This document shows positions 47,874-57,312 of a DNA stretch of 64,000 nucleotides, piece by piece; the stretch's first letter is position 1; each line of letters opens with the position of its first letter. The notes beneath the pieces are model-generated. The model searched no databases. It saw only the letters and a program-made list of their open reading frames with translations, and was not told the DNA's origin. Position numbers and translations under genes: made by a program. Location: contig DLHG01000013.1 of assembly GCA_002483105.1 (NCBI GenBank), positions 868,001 to 932,000 of the forward strand. The letters run 5' to 3'. Origin of the DNA: Bacteroidetes bacterium UBA7674. Its GTDB lineage: Bacteria; Bacteroidota; Bacteroidia; Chitinophagales; Chitinophagaceae.

Positions 47874-50060
47874 ATGTATATGCGATATGTATGGCTGATC
47901 GCCGGTTTACTGCTTTCTATTAGTGTTTCCGCCCAGAATTCGGGTAAAAACATAGCCCTGGAAGACGTTTTTAAGAAAGGTGTATTCAGGGTAAAGAGTG
48001 TGCCGGGCTTTAACGCTATGGCGGATGGTAAACGTTATACCCAACTGAATAGCGAAGGTAGTAAGCAAAAGATAGAGACCTACGACCTTGCCTCAGGAAA
48101 AAAGGGGGAGACGCTTTTTGATAATAGTGTGAACAAAGCAGGTAATACATCGATAGATATAGATGATTACTCCTTTAGTAAAGACGAGCAAAAGCTGCTG
48201 TTGTTATCCGAGAGTCAGAATATATACCGCCGCTCTGTATTGCATACCGTATATGTCTATGACATTAAGAGCAAAACGGTACAAAAGGTGAGCGATGATA
48301 AAGTCCTTCATGCAGAGCTTTCGCCTGATGGAACTAAGATCGCTTATGTAAGGGATAACAACCTTTATTATAAAGACCTGAACACTAACCAGGAAGTTGC
48401 TGTCACAACTGATGGTAAAAAGAACAGCATCATTAATGGTAACTGCGACTGGGTATATGAAGAAGAGTTTGAATTTACACAGGCATACCAATGGTCAAGG
48501 GACGGGAGCTATTTAGCTTATTACCGTTTTGATGAATCGGCAGTAAAGGAATACACCATGGTGAAGTTCGATAACCTATACCCGACACAATATGTATATA
48601 AGTATCCTAAAGCAGGCGAAGCTAATTCCATTATACAGATAAAGGTGTACAACCTTAATTCAAAACAAACGGTAAATACGGATATTGGCGACGAAACAGA
48701 CATTTACATACCCCGCATCAAATGGACACAGGCGAATGATAAGTTATGCATCTATCGCATGAATCGCCTGCAAAATAAGCTGGAGCTTTTATTAGCAGAT
48801 GCCAAAACGGGAACCACAGAGAACATATATACCGAAGAGAACAAATACTATGTACAGGTTGACGATGGTAACCTCCAGTTTTTGCCTGACGGGACATCCT
48901 TCATATTTAACTCTGAAAAAAGTGGTTACAATCATTTGTACAGGTGGGATTGGAAGAGCAAAAAAATGACTACGCTCACTGAAGGGAAATTTGACGTAGA
49001 AGGTATAACAGGAATAGATAATAATGCCAAGTTGCTTTATTACACAGCAGCTGAAGCCAGTGCAATGGACCGCCAGCTGTATGTAGTAGGTTGGGATGGA
49101 AAGAACAGGAAACAACTGACCACCGAAAGCGGTATGCACACTATCGTTCCATGTGAAGGATACCAGTATTTCCTGGATAAATATTCATCTTTGAATACAC
49201 CACCTATTGCACGCTTGCTGGATGCAAACGGTAAGGTTGTTCGTACACTGGAAGACAACAGTGCGCTGAAAGAAAAAATGAAAGAGTACGACCTGGGCAA
49301 ACTCTCAATGACAAAAGTAAAAGGCGCTAATGGAGTTGACCTGAACGCCTATATGATAACCCCACCAAACTTTGATGAGAAGAAGAAGTATCCGGTACTG
49401 ATGTTCCAGTATAGCGGACCGGGTTCTCAACAAGTGTTGGATAAATTCCCGTTGCAATATTACTTCTGGCACCAGATGCTGGCACAGAAAGGCTACATAA
49501 TAGTATGTGCTGATGGTACAGGTACAGGAATGCGTGGACAGGAATTTAAAAAGAAAACCTACCTGGAACTGGGCAAGCTGGAAAGTGATGACCAGATAGC
49601 AGTAGCCAAATACCTGGGTACGCTTCCATATGTTGACAAAAGCCGTATAGGTATCTGGGGATGGAGTTATGGCGGCTTTATGAGTGCCATTTGTATCATG
49701 AAGGGAGCTGATGTCTTTAAATCGGCGGTGGCTGTAGCACCGGTAACCAACTGGCGCTTCTACGATAATATCTATACCGAACGCTATATGCGCACCCCGC
49801 AGGAAAACCCTAAGGGTTATGATGATAACGCCCCTGAAAAGATGGCTCCGAACCTGAAAGGCAAGTTCCTGCTGATACACGGTACCGGCGATGATAATGT
49901 GCATTTTCAAAACTCCATAATGCTGTCAGAAGCACTGATACAGAACAATAAGGAGTTTGACAGCGAGTATTATCCTAACAAGGCGCACGGCATATCCGGA
50001 GGTAATACCACTTATCATTTGTTCAACAGGGTGACAAACTTTATCTTGGCTAATCTTTAG
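47874..50060 (+). CDS. Dipeptidyl peptidase IV-like S9 protease
   Basis: 728 residues with a signal peptide (MYMRYVWLIAGLLLSISVSAQ; an ATG two codons later is also possible). The N-terminal beta-propeller DPPIV_N domain covers about residues 80-440 and includes CDWVYEEEFEFTQAYQWS, the Glu-Glu pair that binds the substrate N-terminus. The alpha/beta-hydrolase domain has GWSYGGFMS (Ser598), GTGDDNVHFQN (Asp near 674) and NKAHGISGG (His705). It removes X-Pro or X-Ala dipeptides from peptides in the periplasm or outside. The YihY gene starts nine bases after its stop. Confidence 0.95.
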   Translation: MYMRYVWLIAGLLLSISVSAQNSGKNIALEDVFKKGVFRVKSVPGFNAMADGKRYTQLNSEGSKQKIETYDLASGKKGETLFDNSVNKAGNTSIDIDDYSFSKDEQKLLLLSESQNIYRRSVLHTVYVYDIKSKTVQKVSDDKVLHAELSPDGTKIAYVRDNNLYYKDLNTNQEVAVTTDGKKNSIINGNCDWVYEEEFEFTQAYQWSRDGSYLAYYRFDESAVKEYTMVKFDNLYPTQYVYKYPKAGEANSIIQIKVYNLNSKQTVNTDIGDETDIYIPRIKWTQANDKLCIYRMNRLQNKLELLLADAKTGTTENIYTEENKYYVQVDDGNLQFLPDGTSFIFNSEKSGYNHLYRWDWKSKKMTTLTEGKFDVEGITGIDNNAKLLYYTAAEASAMDRQLYVVGWDGKNRKQLTTESGMHTIVPCEGYQYFLDKYSSLNTPPIARLLDANGKVVRTLEDNSALKEKMKEYDLGKLSMTKVKGANGVDLNAYMITPPNFDEKKKYPVLMFQYSGPGSQQVLDKFPLQYYFWHQMLAQKGYIIVCADGTGTGMRGQEFKKKTYLELGKLESDDQIAVAKYLGTLPYVDKSRIGIWGWSYGGFMSAICIMKGADVFKSAVAVAPVTNWRFYDNIYTERYMRTPQENPKGYDDNAPEKMAPNLKGKFLLIHGTGDDNVHFQNSIMLSEALIQNNKEFDSEYYPNKAHGISGGNTTYHLFNRVTNFILANL

Positions 50061-50069
50061 TCCATACGG

Positions 50070-51014
50070 ATGACCCGATTAGAAAGGATAATTGTTAGCC
50101 TGCCACCATTCCGCGCCATAAGAAATTGGGCGAAGAAGACTGTATTGCCCGGTTTCGAGGGCTTATCGCTATATGAGGTCCATAGATTCTTTTTTCAGCA
50201 AATAGCAAAGGTAAAACTGAATGAAAGGGCAGCGGCATCCACTTATAACTTCATGATGGCCATTCCGCCAAGCTTGTTGTTCCTGTTCTCTCTGGTGCCG
50301 TATCTGCCGTTGCGTGATGTGGAAGAAACGATCATTAATACATTGAGGATCGTTCCGCTTAGTACAGAGGTGGCCAGTAGTGCAGAGAGTTTCATCCGCA
50401 ACTTCATTCATACTGAGCGCAGGGATATACTGTCTTTTGGTATCTTAATGGTACTGTTTTTCTCCTCCAATGGCATGATGGGGCTGATGCGTAGTTTTGA
50501 CAAGAGCCTTCATGCAAAACCCCGGACAGTATTGCAACGCAGATGGACTGCGATCAAGCTCACGATCCTGTTAATATTGGTGGGTATTTTTGCTATTGCT
50601 ACATTCATCATACAGTCGCAGTTCATCAACAAGTATATACTGATGGTTTTCAATAACCTGTTCGTAATAAAAGCGCTGAGTCTTCTGTTGATACTGGTCA
50701 TTTTGTTCTGTGTTATATCTATTATATACAGGTATGGGCCGTCGCTGACGAATAAATTCAAATTCGTTTCTCCGGGTTCTGTATTCGCTACGGCGCTTAT
50801 AGGAATAGCGACTACTGTGTTTTTCTTCCTCGTAGATAATTTCCTGAACTATAATAAGGTTTATGGTTCTATCGGTACCTTGATAGCGTTTATGATATGG
50901 CTGTATATGATAGTGATGATATTGTTGATAGGTTATGAATTGAATGTCAGCATACTGATAGGAACAAAACAAAGAGATGAAGCGCCAAACGCCGCGAATA
51001 AGAAAACAGCTTAA
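50070..51014 (+). CDS. YihY/BrkB-family inner membrane protein
   Basis: 314 residues with six hydrophobic segments. The family signature ERAAASTYNFMMAIPPSLLFLFSLVPYLP near residue 60, then SNGMMGLMRSFDKS and the C-terminal NKVYGSIGTLIAFMIWLYMIVMILLIGYELN are diagnostic. The protein family was once called ribonuclease BN; it is an inner-membrane protein of unknown transport role. It lies nine bases downstream of the DPP IV gene and 17 bases upstream of a secreted redoxin on the same strand. Confidence 0.92.
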   Translation: MTRLERIIVSLPPFRAIRNWAKKTVLPGFEGLSLYEVHRFFFQQIAKVKLNERAAASTYNFMMAIPPSLLFLFSLVPYLPLRDVEETIINTLRIVPLSTEVASSAESFIRNFIHTERRDILSFGILMVLFFSSNGMMGLMRSFDKSLHAKPRTVLQRRWTAIKLTILLILVGIFAIATFIIQSQFINKYILMVFNNLFVIKALSLLLILVILFCVISIIYRYGPSLTNKFKFVSPGSVFATALIGIATTVFFFLVDNFLNYNKVYGSIGTLIAFMIWLYMIVMILLIGYELNVSILIGTKQRDEAPNAANKKTA

Positions 51015-51031
51015 CTTTATATAAAATAACA

Positions 51032-51658
51032 ATGATGAAAAGAACGATAATACTTGGGCTGGCTGTTACGGCGATGATGTTCACTTCTGCTACGGTAAAT
51101 GCACAGAAAAGTAAGATAGAAAGTATAGCCATCGGCGCAGACTTGCCGGGTGCTACGGACAAGATGCGTTCTGTTGACGGTAAGGAAGTAACACTGAAAG
51201 GTGCAACTACAAAGAATGGCCTGATAGTAATGTTCTCTTGCAACACCTGCCCTTATGTTGTGAAGAGCCAGGAGCGTACCAAAGAAGTAATGAAGTTTGC
51301 TAAGGAGAAAGGCGTAGGGATGGTAGTGATCAACTCTAACGATGCCTATCGTGAAAAGGATGACTCTTACGACGCGATGAAGAAATATGCCAAAGAACAA
51401 GGCTATACAGCACCTTATGTAGTAGATGAAAAATCAAAGATTGCGGATGCATTTGGTGCTACCCGTACTCCTGAAGTTTTCCTGTTCGATAAAGCCGGCA
51501 AACTGGTTTACAAGGGCGCTATGGAAGATAATCCGGCTACTCCTTCTGAATCTAAAGAAATGTACCTACAAGATGCTGTAATAAAGATGATGGCTGGCCA
51601 ACCGGCTACGCCAAGTACCACCAAGTCTATTGGTTGCAGCATCAAGCGTTCTATATAG
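51032..51658 (+). CDS. Secreted thioredoxin-like/redoxin protein
   Basis: 208 residues with a signal peptide (MMKRTIILGLAVTAMMFTSATVNAQ). The thioredoxin fold has the CxxC active site CNTC (Cys70, Cys73) in IVMFSCNTCPYVVKSQ, and the cis-Pro region ATRTPEVFLFDKAGK, as in AhpC/TSA-type periplasmic redoxins. The last cysteine near the end (SIGCSIKRS) is extra. It should reduce or rearrange disulfides in the envelope. The gene follows YihY closely and is followed by a hairpin terminator. Confidence 0.88.
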   Translation: MMKRTIILGLAVTAMMFTSATVNAQKSKIESIAIGADLPGATDKMRSVDGKEVTLKGATTKNGLIVMFSCNTCPYVVKSQERTKEVMKFAKEKGVGMVVINSNDAYREKDDSYDAMKKYAKEQGYTAPYVVDEKSKIADAFGATRTPEVFLFDKAGKLVYKGAMEDNPATPSESKEMYLQDAVIKMMAGQPATPSTTKSIGCSIKRSI

Positions 51659-51694
51659 TTATTTATAGTCATTCCATTAAGTTTATAATTACTG

Positions 51695-51716
51695 AATGCC
51701 CCTTCACCGGGGCATT
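51695..51716 (+). terminator. Rho-independent terminator
   Basis: AATGCCCC-TTCACC-GGGGCATT followed by TTAGTTTTC, 37 bases after the redoxin stop. It lies upstream of miaE and shows that miaE starts at 51744, not earlier. Confidence 0.75.
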
Positions 51717-51743
51717 TTAGTTTTCTGTATTTTTACGCCACTT

Positions 51744-52343
51744 ATGAGTACCGCTGACAATTCTATATTGGGATTAAAATTACCAACCGACCCTCGCTGG
51801 GTAGATCTTGCATCTGTTTCATTGGAAGAGATATTGACCGATCATGCTTTTTGCGAAATGAAAGCTGCTTCGCAGGGTATCTCACTTATTTCAAGGTATC
51901 CTGATAAAGCAGAATTGGTAGCGGCATTGGCTCCTATGATCACAGAAGAGTGGGGGCATTTCCGGATGGTGTTGGCCGAAATGAAAAAGCGTGGCTATTC
52001 GCTGGGCTGGCAAAGGAAGAACCACTATGTAAACCTGCTGGCGGAAAATGAACCCAAAGGGACAGGCGAAGATAAACTACTACACAGGTTGATGATATTT
52101 GCTATGATAGAAGCGAGAAGCTGTGAGCGTTTCCGTTTGCTATCGGAAAAACTGGAAGAAGAGTCATTGCGCAAGTTCTACCATAAGTTCATGGTATCCG
52201 AAGTCGGGCATTACCGGATGTTTATAGACCTGGCCGAACTATACTATCCTAAAGACAAGGTAAGAGAGGTCTGGAAGATATGGCTTGGCATTGAAGAAAA
52301 GGTACTGCAGCAATTAGCCCCAACAGGAGACAGGATGCACTAA
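51744..52343 (+). CDS. miaE: tRNA-(ms2io6A)-hydroxylase MiaE
   Basis: 199 residues from ATG 51744; an earlier in-frame ATG lies inside the terminator hairpin. It carries a four-helix diiron fold: Glu69 and His72 in EEWGHFRMV, Glu123/Glu128 in MIEARSCERF, and Glu153/His156 in VSEVGHYRMF. The MiaE family hydroxylates the isopentenyl side chain of the modified A37 in certain tRNAs. Its stop codon overlaps by four bases the stop of the convergent small gene. TATTTTTA (one off TAnnTTTG) lies eight bases upstream of the start region. Confidence 0.93.
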   Translation: MSTADNSILGLKLPTDPRWVDLASVSLEEILTDHAFCEMKAASQGISLISRYPDKAELVAALAPMITEEWGHFRMVLAEMKKRGYSLGWQRKNHYVNLLAENEPKGTGEDKLLHRLMIFAMIEARSCERFRLLSEKLEEESLRKFYHKFMVSEVGHYRMFIDLAELYYPKDKVREVWKIWLGIEEKVLQQLAPTGDRMH

Positions 52344-52537
52344 GCCCTTTCTTCAATTTCCATAAAATTCACTTCCAATATCTTGATCGCCTTGATCCCT
52401 GGCTTTTTGATGAGTTCCTTTTGCTGGAATTCATAGGCCATATTGAACGCAGCGCGTTTGTTGGCAGCCTTTACCTGGAGTGGCACCATGATAGGTTTTC
52501 CTTGTGTATTGCAGTAGTAAGCGTAAAATGATCTCAT
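52340..52537 (-). CDS. Small protein of unknown function
   Basis: 65 residues from ATG 52537 (MRSFYAYYCNTQGKPIMVPL ...); a start seven codons earlier is also possible. It is basic, with KAANKRAAFNMAYEFQQKEL and ends EERA. There is no signal peptide or membrane segment. The look resembles small conserved Bacteroidota proteins, but I do not recognise it. Its last four bases overlap the miaE stop on the other strand. Confidence 0.5.
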   Translation of the reverse strand: MRSFYAYYCNTQGKPIMVPLQVKAANKRAAFNMAYEFQQKELIKKPGIKAIKILEVNFMEIEERA

Positions 52538-52659
52538 AATGTGCGATTTATGAAACAAAGTAACATCTGCAATGTTTTCTATTTGTTAAGAGATATAAAC
52601 ATAATTATACTTTAACATCTCTTTATAAAATATTACATTTATTGTCTCAACGCCCCTGA

Positions 52660-53934
52660 ATGAAATTTAATCGCCGAAACTTCCTCCGCTCAGCAGCTCT
52701 ACTGGCCGCGTCATCATTAACCGAAATGGAGGCTTTTGCCGCGAACCAGGAAATAGATACGTCGGGTGATATAATAGCTGAGGATGATGAAAAGTACTGG
52801 AGCAATGTGCGACAGCTGTTCCCGCTTACCAAAGACTACATTTATCTTAATAATGGCACTATGGGGCCTTCTCCATATCCCGTAATAGATGCAGTACATA
52901 AAGGCATGCTGCACGAAGACCAGGAAGGTAAATACGGCGGCTGGGAAGAAACCACAAAGAAGGTAGCTAAATTTGTTGGTGCAAATGATGATGAGATAGC
53001 ATTGACCCACAACGTGACCGATGGTATCAATATTTGCTGCTGGGGATTACCGTTGAAGAAGGGTGATGAAGTGATACTCACCACGCACGAGCACGTGGGT
53101 AATGCTTTCCCGTGGCTGAACAGGCAAAAGCTGGATGGTATAGTGATCAAAACATTCACACCTGCTTATACTGCCGATGAAACGCTGAACAGGATCAATG
53201 CACTCATCACAAAGAACACCCGTGTAATAGCCGCGCCACATATACCATGTACCCAAGGACAGATATTACCGGTAAGGGAGATGTGCAAGCTGGCAAAGGA
53301 CAAAGGCATCTTTAGTTTTGTTGATGGTGCTCACGGCCCGGGAATGCTGATGCTTGATCTGCACGACATGGGTTGTGATATGTATGCCAGTTGCACACAC
53401 AAATGGGTGCTTGGCCCTAAAGGCACCGGCTTTCTTTATGTCCGTAAAGACTTCCAGGATACCTTGCAAACGTATTTTGTAGGCGGTGGCAGTGATGATG
53501 CGAAATGGAATATGGCCACAACACCTGTTACGATGGGCAGCTATGCACCATCAGCACACCGCTATTATGGTGGAACCCAGGCATCAGGATTATACAGAGG
53601 GGTAGTAGCTGCTATAGATTTTATCGAGACCATTGGTATGCAGAATATCCACAACAGGATAAAGAGCCTCGGTAAATATACCCAGGACAGGATGCTGGAA
53701 CTTGATGGAAAGGTGGAATTGCTTACACCTACTGAAGAACGCTCCCGCTGCGCGGTAAATGGTTTCAGAATAAAGGGGGTAGAATACACTAAGTTCAACG
53801 AGACCTGCGGGCTTAATAAAATACGTATCCGTTCTGTAGCTGAAAACGGTTTGAATTCACTCAGGGTATCAACGCATATATACAATAACAAGCAAGAAAT
53901 AGACGCGCTGATAGACTTGATAAAGAAAGCATAA
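52660..53934 (+). CDS. Tat-exported class V aminotransferase
   Basis: 424 residues. The N-terminus MKFNRRNFLRSAALLAASSL has a twin-arginine motif, so the folded PLP enzyme is probably exported by Tat. The class V fold is clear: LNNGTMGPSPYPV, LTTHEHVGNAFPW, FVDGAHGPGMLMLDLHDMGCDMY and CTHKWVLGPKGTGFLY with PLP lysine Lys248. It resembles the isopenicillin N epimerase/cysteine desulfurase-like branch. The substrate and cofactor partner are unknown. It converges with the VOC gene with a 12-base gap. Confidence 0.88.
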   Translation: MKFNRRNFLRSAALLAASSLTEMEAFAANQEIDTSGDIIAEDDEKYWSNVRQLFPLTKDYIYLNNGTMGPSPYPVIDAVHKGMLHEDQEGKYGGWEETTKKVAKFVGANDDEIALTHNVTDGINICCWGLPLKKGDEVILTTHEHVGNAFPWLNRQKLDGIVIKTFTPAYTADETLNRINALITKNTRVIAAPHIPCTQGQILPVREMCKLAKDKGIFSFVDGAHGPGMLMLDLHDMGCDMYASCTHKWVLGPKGTGFLYVRKDFQDTLQTYFVGGGSDDAKWNMATTPVTMGSYAPSAHRYYGGTQASGLYRGVVAAIDFIETIGMQNIHNRIKSLGKYTQDRMLELDGKVELLTPTEERSRCAVNGFRIKGVEYTKFNETCGLNKIRIRSVAENGLNSLRVSTHIYNNKQEIDALIDLIKKA

Positions 53935-53946
53935 TAATGCTTTCCT

Positions 53947-54315
53947 TTATCCGCATAGCATCATATAAGCTCCGGCAGGGTCCTGTATCAGGCAGTATAA
54001 GCCTTCACCCATTTTGCGCTTTTCGCCTATTATTTGGCCGCCCTCTGCCACGCATTGTTTCATGCTTTCGTCCAGGTCAGCCACGGTCACATACATGATC
54101 CATTGAGGTGGAATGTTGGCATTACTACCACGTGCATGGCATACACCTGAAACGGTCTCGCCATTTTCCGCTTTCATGCAGTAGTCGTCATAGCCACCCA
54201 TGCTCACCGCTTCAATATCCCAGCCAACTACTTTTTTGTAAAATTCACTTACGGCTGTGGCATCAGGCACAGTCAGGTCATGCCACATTATTTGTCCGAT
54301 CTTAGGTTTGTCCAT
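53947..54315 (-). CDS. VOC family protein
   Basis: 122 residues. Two beta-alpha-beta-beta-beta halves of the vicinal oxygen chelate fold are visible: IMWHDLTVPDATAVSEFYKKVVGW and WIMYVTVADLDESMKQCVAEGG, ending QDPAGAYMML. A His and Glu in each half could bind metal, but the second half lacks an obvious His. Family members include glyoxalases and dioxygenases; the substrate is unknown. It starts five bases after the M28 peptidase gene and is the last gene of a three-gene minus-strand run. Confidence 0.85.
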   Translation of the reverse strand: MDKPKIGQIMWHDLTVPDATAVSEFYKKVVGWDIEAVSMGGYDDYCMKAENGETVSGVCHARGSNANIPPQWIMYVTVADLDESMKQCVAEGGQIIGEKRKMGEGLYCLIQDPAGAYMMLCG

Positions 54316-54320
54316 AATGA

Positions 54321-55871
54321 CTATTTTTTTACAGGTTTACGCGGCAGCTTTTCATCCAGCATGGCTGTATGGTATACCATTGATGCAATGATAACAGATG
54401 CCTGCATAAGGTCTGCGGGTACCGCACGTTCGTAAGAATCCATATTGGTGTGGTGGGTACGCGTACCATATTCCAGCGGGTCTTGTATGAACTGGAATCC
54501 GGGGATGCCCAATTCATCAAAAGACAAGTGGTCAGTTCCCCCGGTATTTCTGATGGTTAATGTCTTTGCACCCATATCTGCAAACGGGGCCAGCCATGCT
54601 TCAAAATAAGGACGCACACCCTCGTTTCCCTGCATATGAACGCCTCTTATTCTGCCCGCACCATTGTCCAGGTTATAATAAGCCGATACCAGTGCTTGTT
54701 CAGGTTTATACTCTTTTGTCGTCTTGTCGCCAAAATGGTTTTTCGCATATCCCCTTGAGCCCAGCAAGCCTTGTTCTTCACCACTCCATAATACTACACG
54801 TATCGTTCTGCGTGGTTTCAGGTCCAGCGTCTTCAGTATGCGCATTGCTTCCATCATCACCGCGCTGCCTGCTCCGTTATCTGTCGCCCCTGTAGAGCCA
54901 TGCCATGAGTCGAGATGTGCACCCAGCATCACCAACTCAGCTTTCAGCTCTTTATCAGTGCCTGGTATTTCGGCAACTACGTTATATTCTATAGAGTCAG
55001 TCAGGTTGAAGCTGTTCTTTATCTCCATTTCCACACGCACGGTTTTCCCTGCGTCCAGCAATCGTAACATGCGGTCAATATGCTCTGCGCCCATTTCCAA
55101 TTCAGGCAGAACAGTAGTCCCATCAAGTTTATAGGAAGCACCGTTGGACGTAAATAGCGTACCCATTGTTCCTCTTCTACCACTCAGCACAGCAGCAGCT
55201 CCTTCGCCTGTTAGTAAAGAGTCTATTTTCTTCCTAAGCGCACGACGGTCATTGTTTTTCTTTTTAGGATCATTTTTCATTACAGGAGCGGCATCATCAT
55301 TCATGTGCGGGTCGCTATCCATATTGGCAAGTTCTTCATCAGTTAGTCTGCGGGCATCGGCAGTAAAACCTGCTTTGTTACCCGTTGGCATACTATTAAG
55401 TAATATCACGACCTTACCATTCAGTTTACCTGTGTATAGCGCCAGGTCTTCTTCGTCTTCTATTTTTACAACAACTACCTCTCCGTTTATCAAACCATTT
55501 GTGCCGGGAGTCCATGCCTTAGGCACCGCTATCAGCTGCTGATAGTAGGGGGCAGTCATGGCCACATAACACTTTTGGGTTTCCCAGCCTTTACCGAATG
55601 TTCCCCAGGGTTCTATCGCTACATTGCTCAGACCCCATTCCAGCATCTTGTTTTTTGCCCAGGCCTCCGCTTTCTTCATGCCTGCCGACCCTGTAAGACG
55701 GGGACCGTTCAGATCGGTCATCTCAAAAAGTATTTCCATCACTTTCGAGTTGTTCAGGCCTTCCTGTTTTATACGGCCTATCACATCCAGGTCGGCTTCT
55801 ATGTCCTTTGTTTTAAAAGAGAGGCTGCTAATGATAGCGGATGCTATAAAGAGTAGTTGTAATTTCTTCAT
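54321..55871 (-). CDS. M28 family metallopeptidase
   Basis: 516 residues with a signal peptide (MKKLQLLFIASAIISSLSF). The zinc ligands of the M28 fold appear as GAHLDSW, ATDNGAGSAV, WSGEEQGLLGSRGY, YYNLDNGAG and, near the C-terminus, THHTNMDSYE. An inserted PA-like domain (about residues 115-260) lies before the catalytic core, as in secreted aminopeptidases of this family. It is probably a secreted or periplasmic aminopeptidase. It follows the antiporter gene by 14 bases and precedes the VOC gene by five. Confidence 0.9.
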   Translation of the reverse strand: MKKLQLLFIASAIISSLSFKTKDIEADLDVIGRIKQEGLNNSKVMEILFEMTDLNGPRLTGSAGMKKAEAWAKNKMLEWGLSNVAIEPWGTFGKGWETQKCYVAMTAPYYQQLIAVPKAWTPGTNGLINGEVVVVKIEDEEDLALYTGKLNGKVVILLNSMPTGNKAGFTADARRLTDEELANMDSDPHMNDDAAPVMKNDPKKKNNDRRALRKKIDSLLTGEGAAAVLSGRRGTMGTLFTSNGASYKLDGTTVLPELEMGAEHIDRMLRLLDAGKTVRVEMEIKNSFNLTDSIEYNVVAEIPGTDKELKAELVMLGAHLDSWHGSTGATDNGAGSAVMMEAMRILKTLDLKPRRTIRVVLWSGEEQGLLGSRGYAKNHFGDKTTKEYKPEQALVSAYYNLDNGAGRIRGVHMQGNEGVRPYFEAWLAPFADMGAKTLTIRNTGGTDHLSFDELGIPGFQFIQDPLEYGTRTHHTNMDSYERAVPADLMQASVIIASMVYHTAMLDEKLPRKPVKK

Positions 55872-55885
55872 TATCTCATTTGTAT

Positions 55886-57091
55886 TTATAATTGCTCTTC
55901 CGTCGTCTCCAGGTATTTCTCCTTTTTAAAGAAGATCAACCCTATCATCATCAGTATGCTGGTGACGACCACAACGAAAAATAGTACACCTATATCAAAA
56001 CCCTGCAGGCTTTTTTCCGCAGGGATGCTATAGAATAACAAGATAGTGACTAATCCGCGCGGTAGTAGCAGTATTTCAGGGAAAAGATTGGCTTTTAATA
56101 TCAGCCTTAAATAGAAGAATCTTGCTACCAGCAATATCAACACGATAATGCTGCCTACCTGCCATACTATAGGGTTGAGTAAGAGGCTCAGCTTAATACT
56201 GTACCCAAAAAGGATAAAGAAAAAAGTACGGATGAGGAATGAGGTCTCTGCAGTAATGGATTTCATCTGTTCTACTATACCATCCATATCTACATTGGCT
56301 ATCACTTTTTGAAGCCTGCCTACAAAAGCCACTTCACTGTTATTCAATATCAGCCCGAATACCAGTACGATCATCAGGGAGGGCAGGTGTATCAACTCAC
56401 CCGCGGCATATACAAAGGTGAGTACCGCAAACAGCAGGAAGAATTTCAGATTGACCTTGATCTTGGTGAGGATATAAATGAGCATCAACGACGCCAGCAA
56501 AGACGTAATAATAGCCAACCCAACATTTCCTACAAACCTGGCTGCGGAAGTAATGCTCATTACATTCTTCATCACCATATAATTGAATACCAGGATCCCG
56601 ATTATATCAGAGAATGAAGACTCGTATATGATGAACTCTTTCTTAGCCTCAGGTAGATGGCTGGTGCTCGGAATCACGATAGCACTACTGATAATACTTA
56701 GAGGGACGGCATAGAGAAAAGCGTACTCAAATGAAACGTTCAGCCACTGCTGGATCAGTATCCCTATCCCAAAGGCGGAGATAAGGAAAATGAACAGGGC
56801 GGATAAGAACGAGTCGTTGATCAGTTTTAGTTTCTTTCGGGTGACTTTCAGGTCAAGGGCAGCCTCCAATACGATCATGATGATACCCACCGCACCCAAT
56901 ATCTTCACCAGCGCCTGAACGTCTTGCTCCACATATCCGTAATACCGGGACAAGTACTTGATCCCCAGGCCCGTGGCTATTAATAACAATACCGATGGTA
57001 CATTGGTCTTCCGGCTGATGATATTGTACACATAGCTGATTATCACAATGCTACTTAATAATATGATAATTGTATATGTGTGTAATCCCAT
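55886..57091 (-). CDS. Cation:proton antiporter (CPA family)
   Basis: 401 residues from ATG 57091; a TTG ten codons earlier is rejected. About 12 hydrophobic segments with the Na_H_Exchanger pattern; SAIVIPSTSHLPEAKKEFIIYESSFSDIIGILVF contains the conserved polar residues of the ion-binding core (YESSFSD replaces the classic ND/DD motif). It exchanges cations for protons at the inner membrane. No TrkA-N domain is attached. It is the first gene of the antiporter-M28-VOC run. Confidence 0.88.
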   Translation of the reverse strand: MGLHTYTIIILLSSIVIISYVYNIISRKTNVPSVLLLIATGLGIKYLSRYYGYVEQDVQALVKILGAVGIIMIVLEAALDLKVTRKKLKLINDSFLSALFIFLISAFGIGILIQQWLNVSFEYAFLYAVPLSIISSAIVIPSTSHLPEAKKEFIIYESSFSDIIGILVFNYMVMKNVMSITSAARFVGNVGLAIITSLLASLMLIYILTKIKVNLKFFLLFAVLTFVYAAGELIHLPSLMIVLVFGLILNNSEVAFVGRLQKVIANVDMDGIVEQMKSITAETSFLIRTFFFILFGYSIKLSLLLNPIVWQVGSIIVLILLVARFFYLRLILKANLFPEILLLPRGLVTILLFYSIPAEKSLQGFDIGVLFFVVVVTSILMMIGLIFFKKEKYLETTEEQL

Positions 57092-57233
57092 TATGTTCAG
57101 ATTTCCGGACAAGATACCCAATATTTTTTTCAGCAGGCCGGGCTCAATATTAAGGTTCGTAGTCTCTTAAATGACAAGTGCGTAAATATGTGCATTTTAC
57201 AAATAAATATTACGATACTTATTCCCTGTATAA

Positions 57234-57283
57234 TATCTTTGTGCCGCGACGCAGAATATAATCCGCGACACAAATTTTGTGTA
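57234..57283 (+). promoter_or_regulatory. Promoter region of second CorC-type gene
   Basis: TATCTTTG at 57234-57241 matches TAnnTTTG; TATCTTTA (57285-57292) is one base off. Between them is the near-palindrome ACACAAA-TTTTGTGT (57269-57283), a possible operator. No -33 TTG is clear. Confidence 0.35.
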
Positions 57284-57312
57284 CTATCTTTATATCGTCT
57301 GCTGACAACACT

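Noticed and set aside
49305..49910. A 201-codon open frame on the minus strand
   Set aside because: Antisense to the DPP IV catalytic domain, including Ser598; no independent support.
51696..51743. Earlier start for miaE
   Set aside because: The extra 16 codons lie within the terminator hairpin of the upstream gene; the diiron domain begins after 51744.
52660..53934. Kynureninase to complete the tryptophan route
   Set aside because: The fold class fits, but a Tat leader and the isopenicillin epimerase-like motif set do not, and the neighbours have no link to tryptophan.
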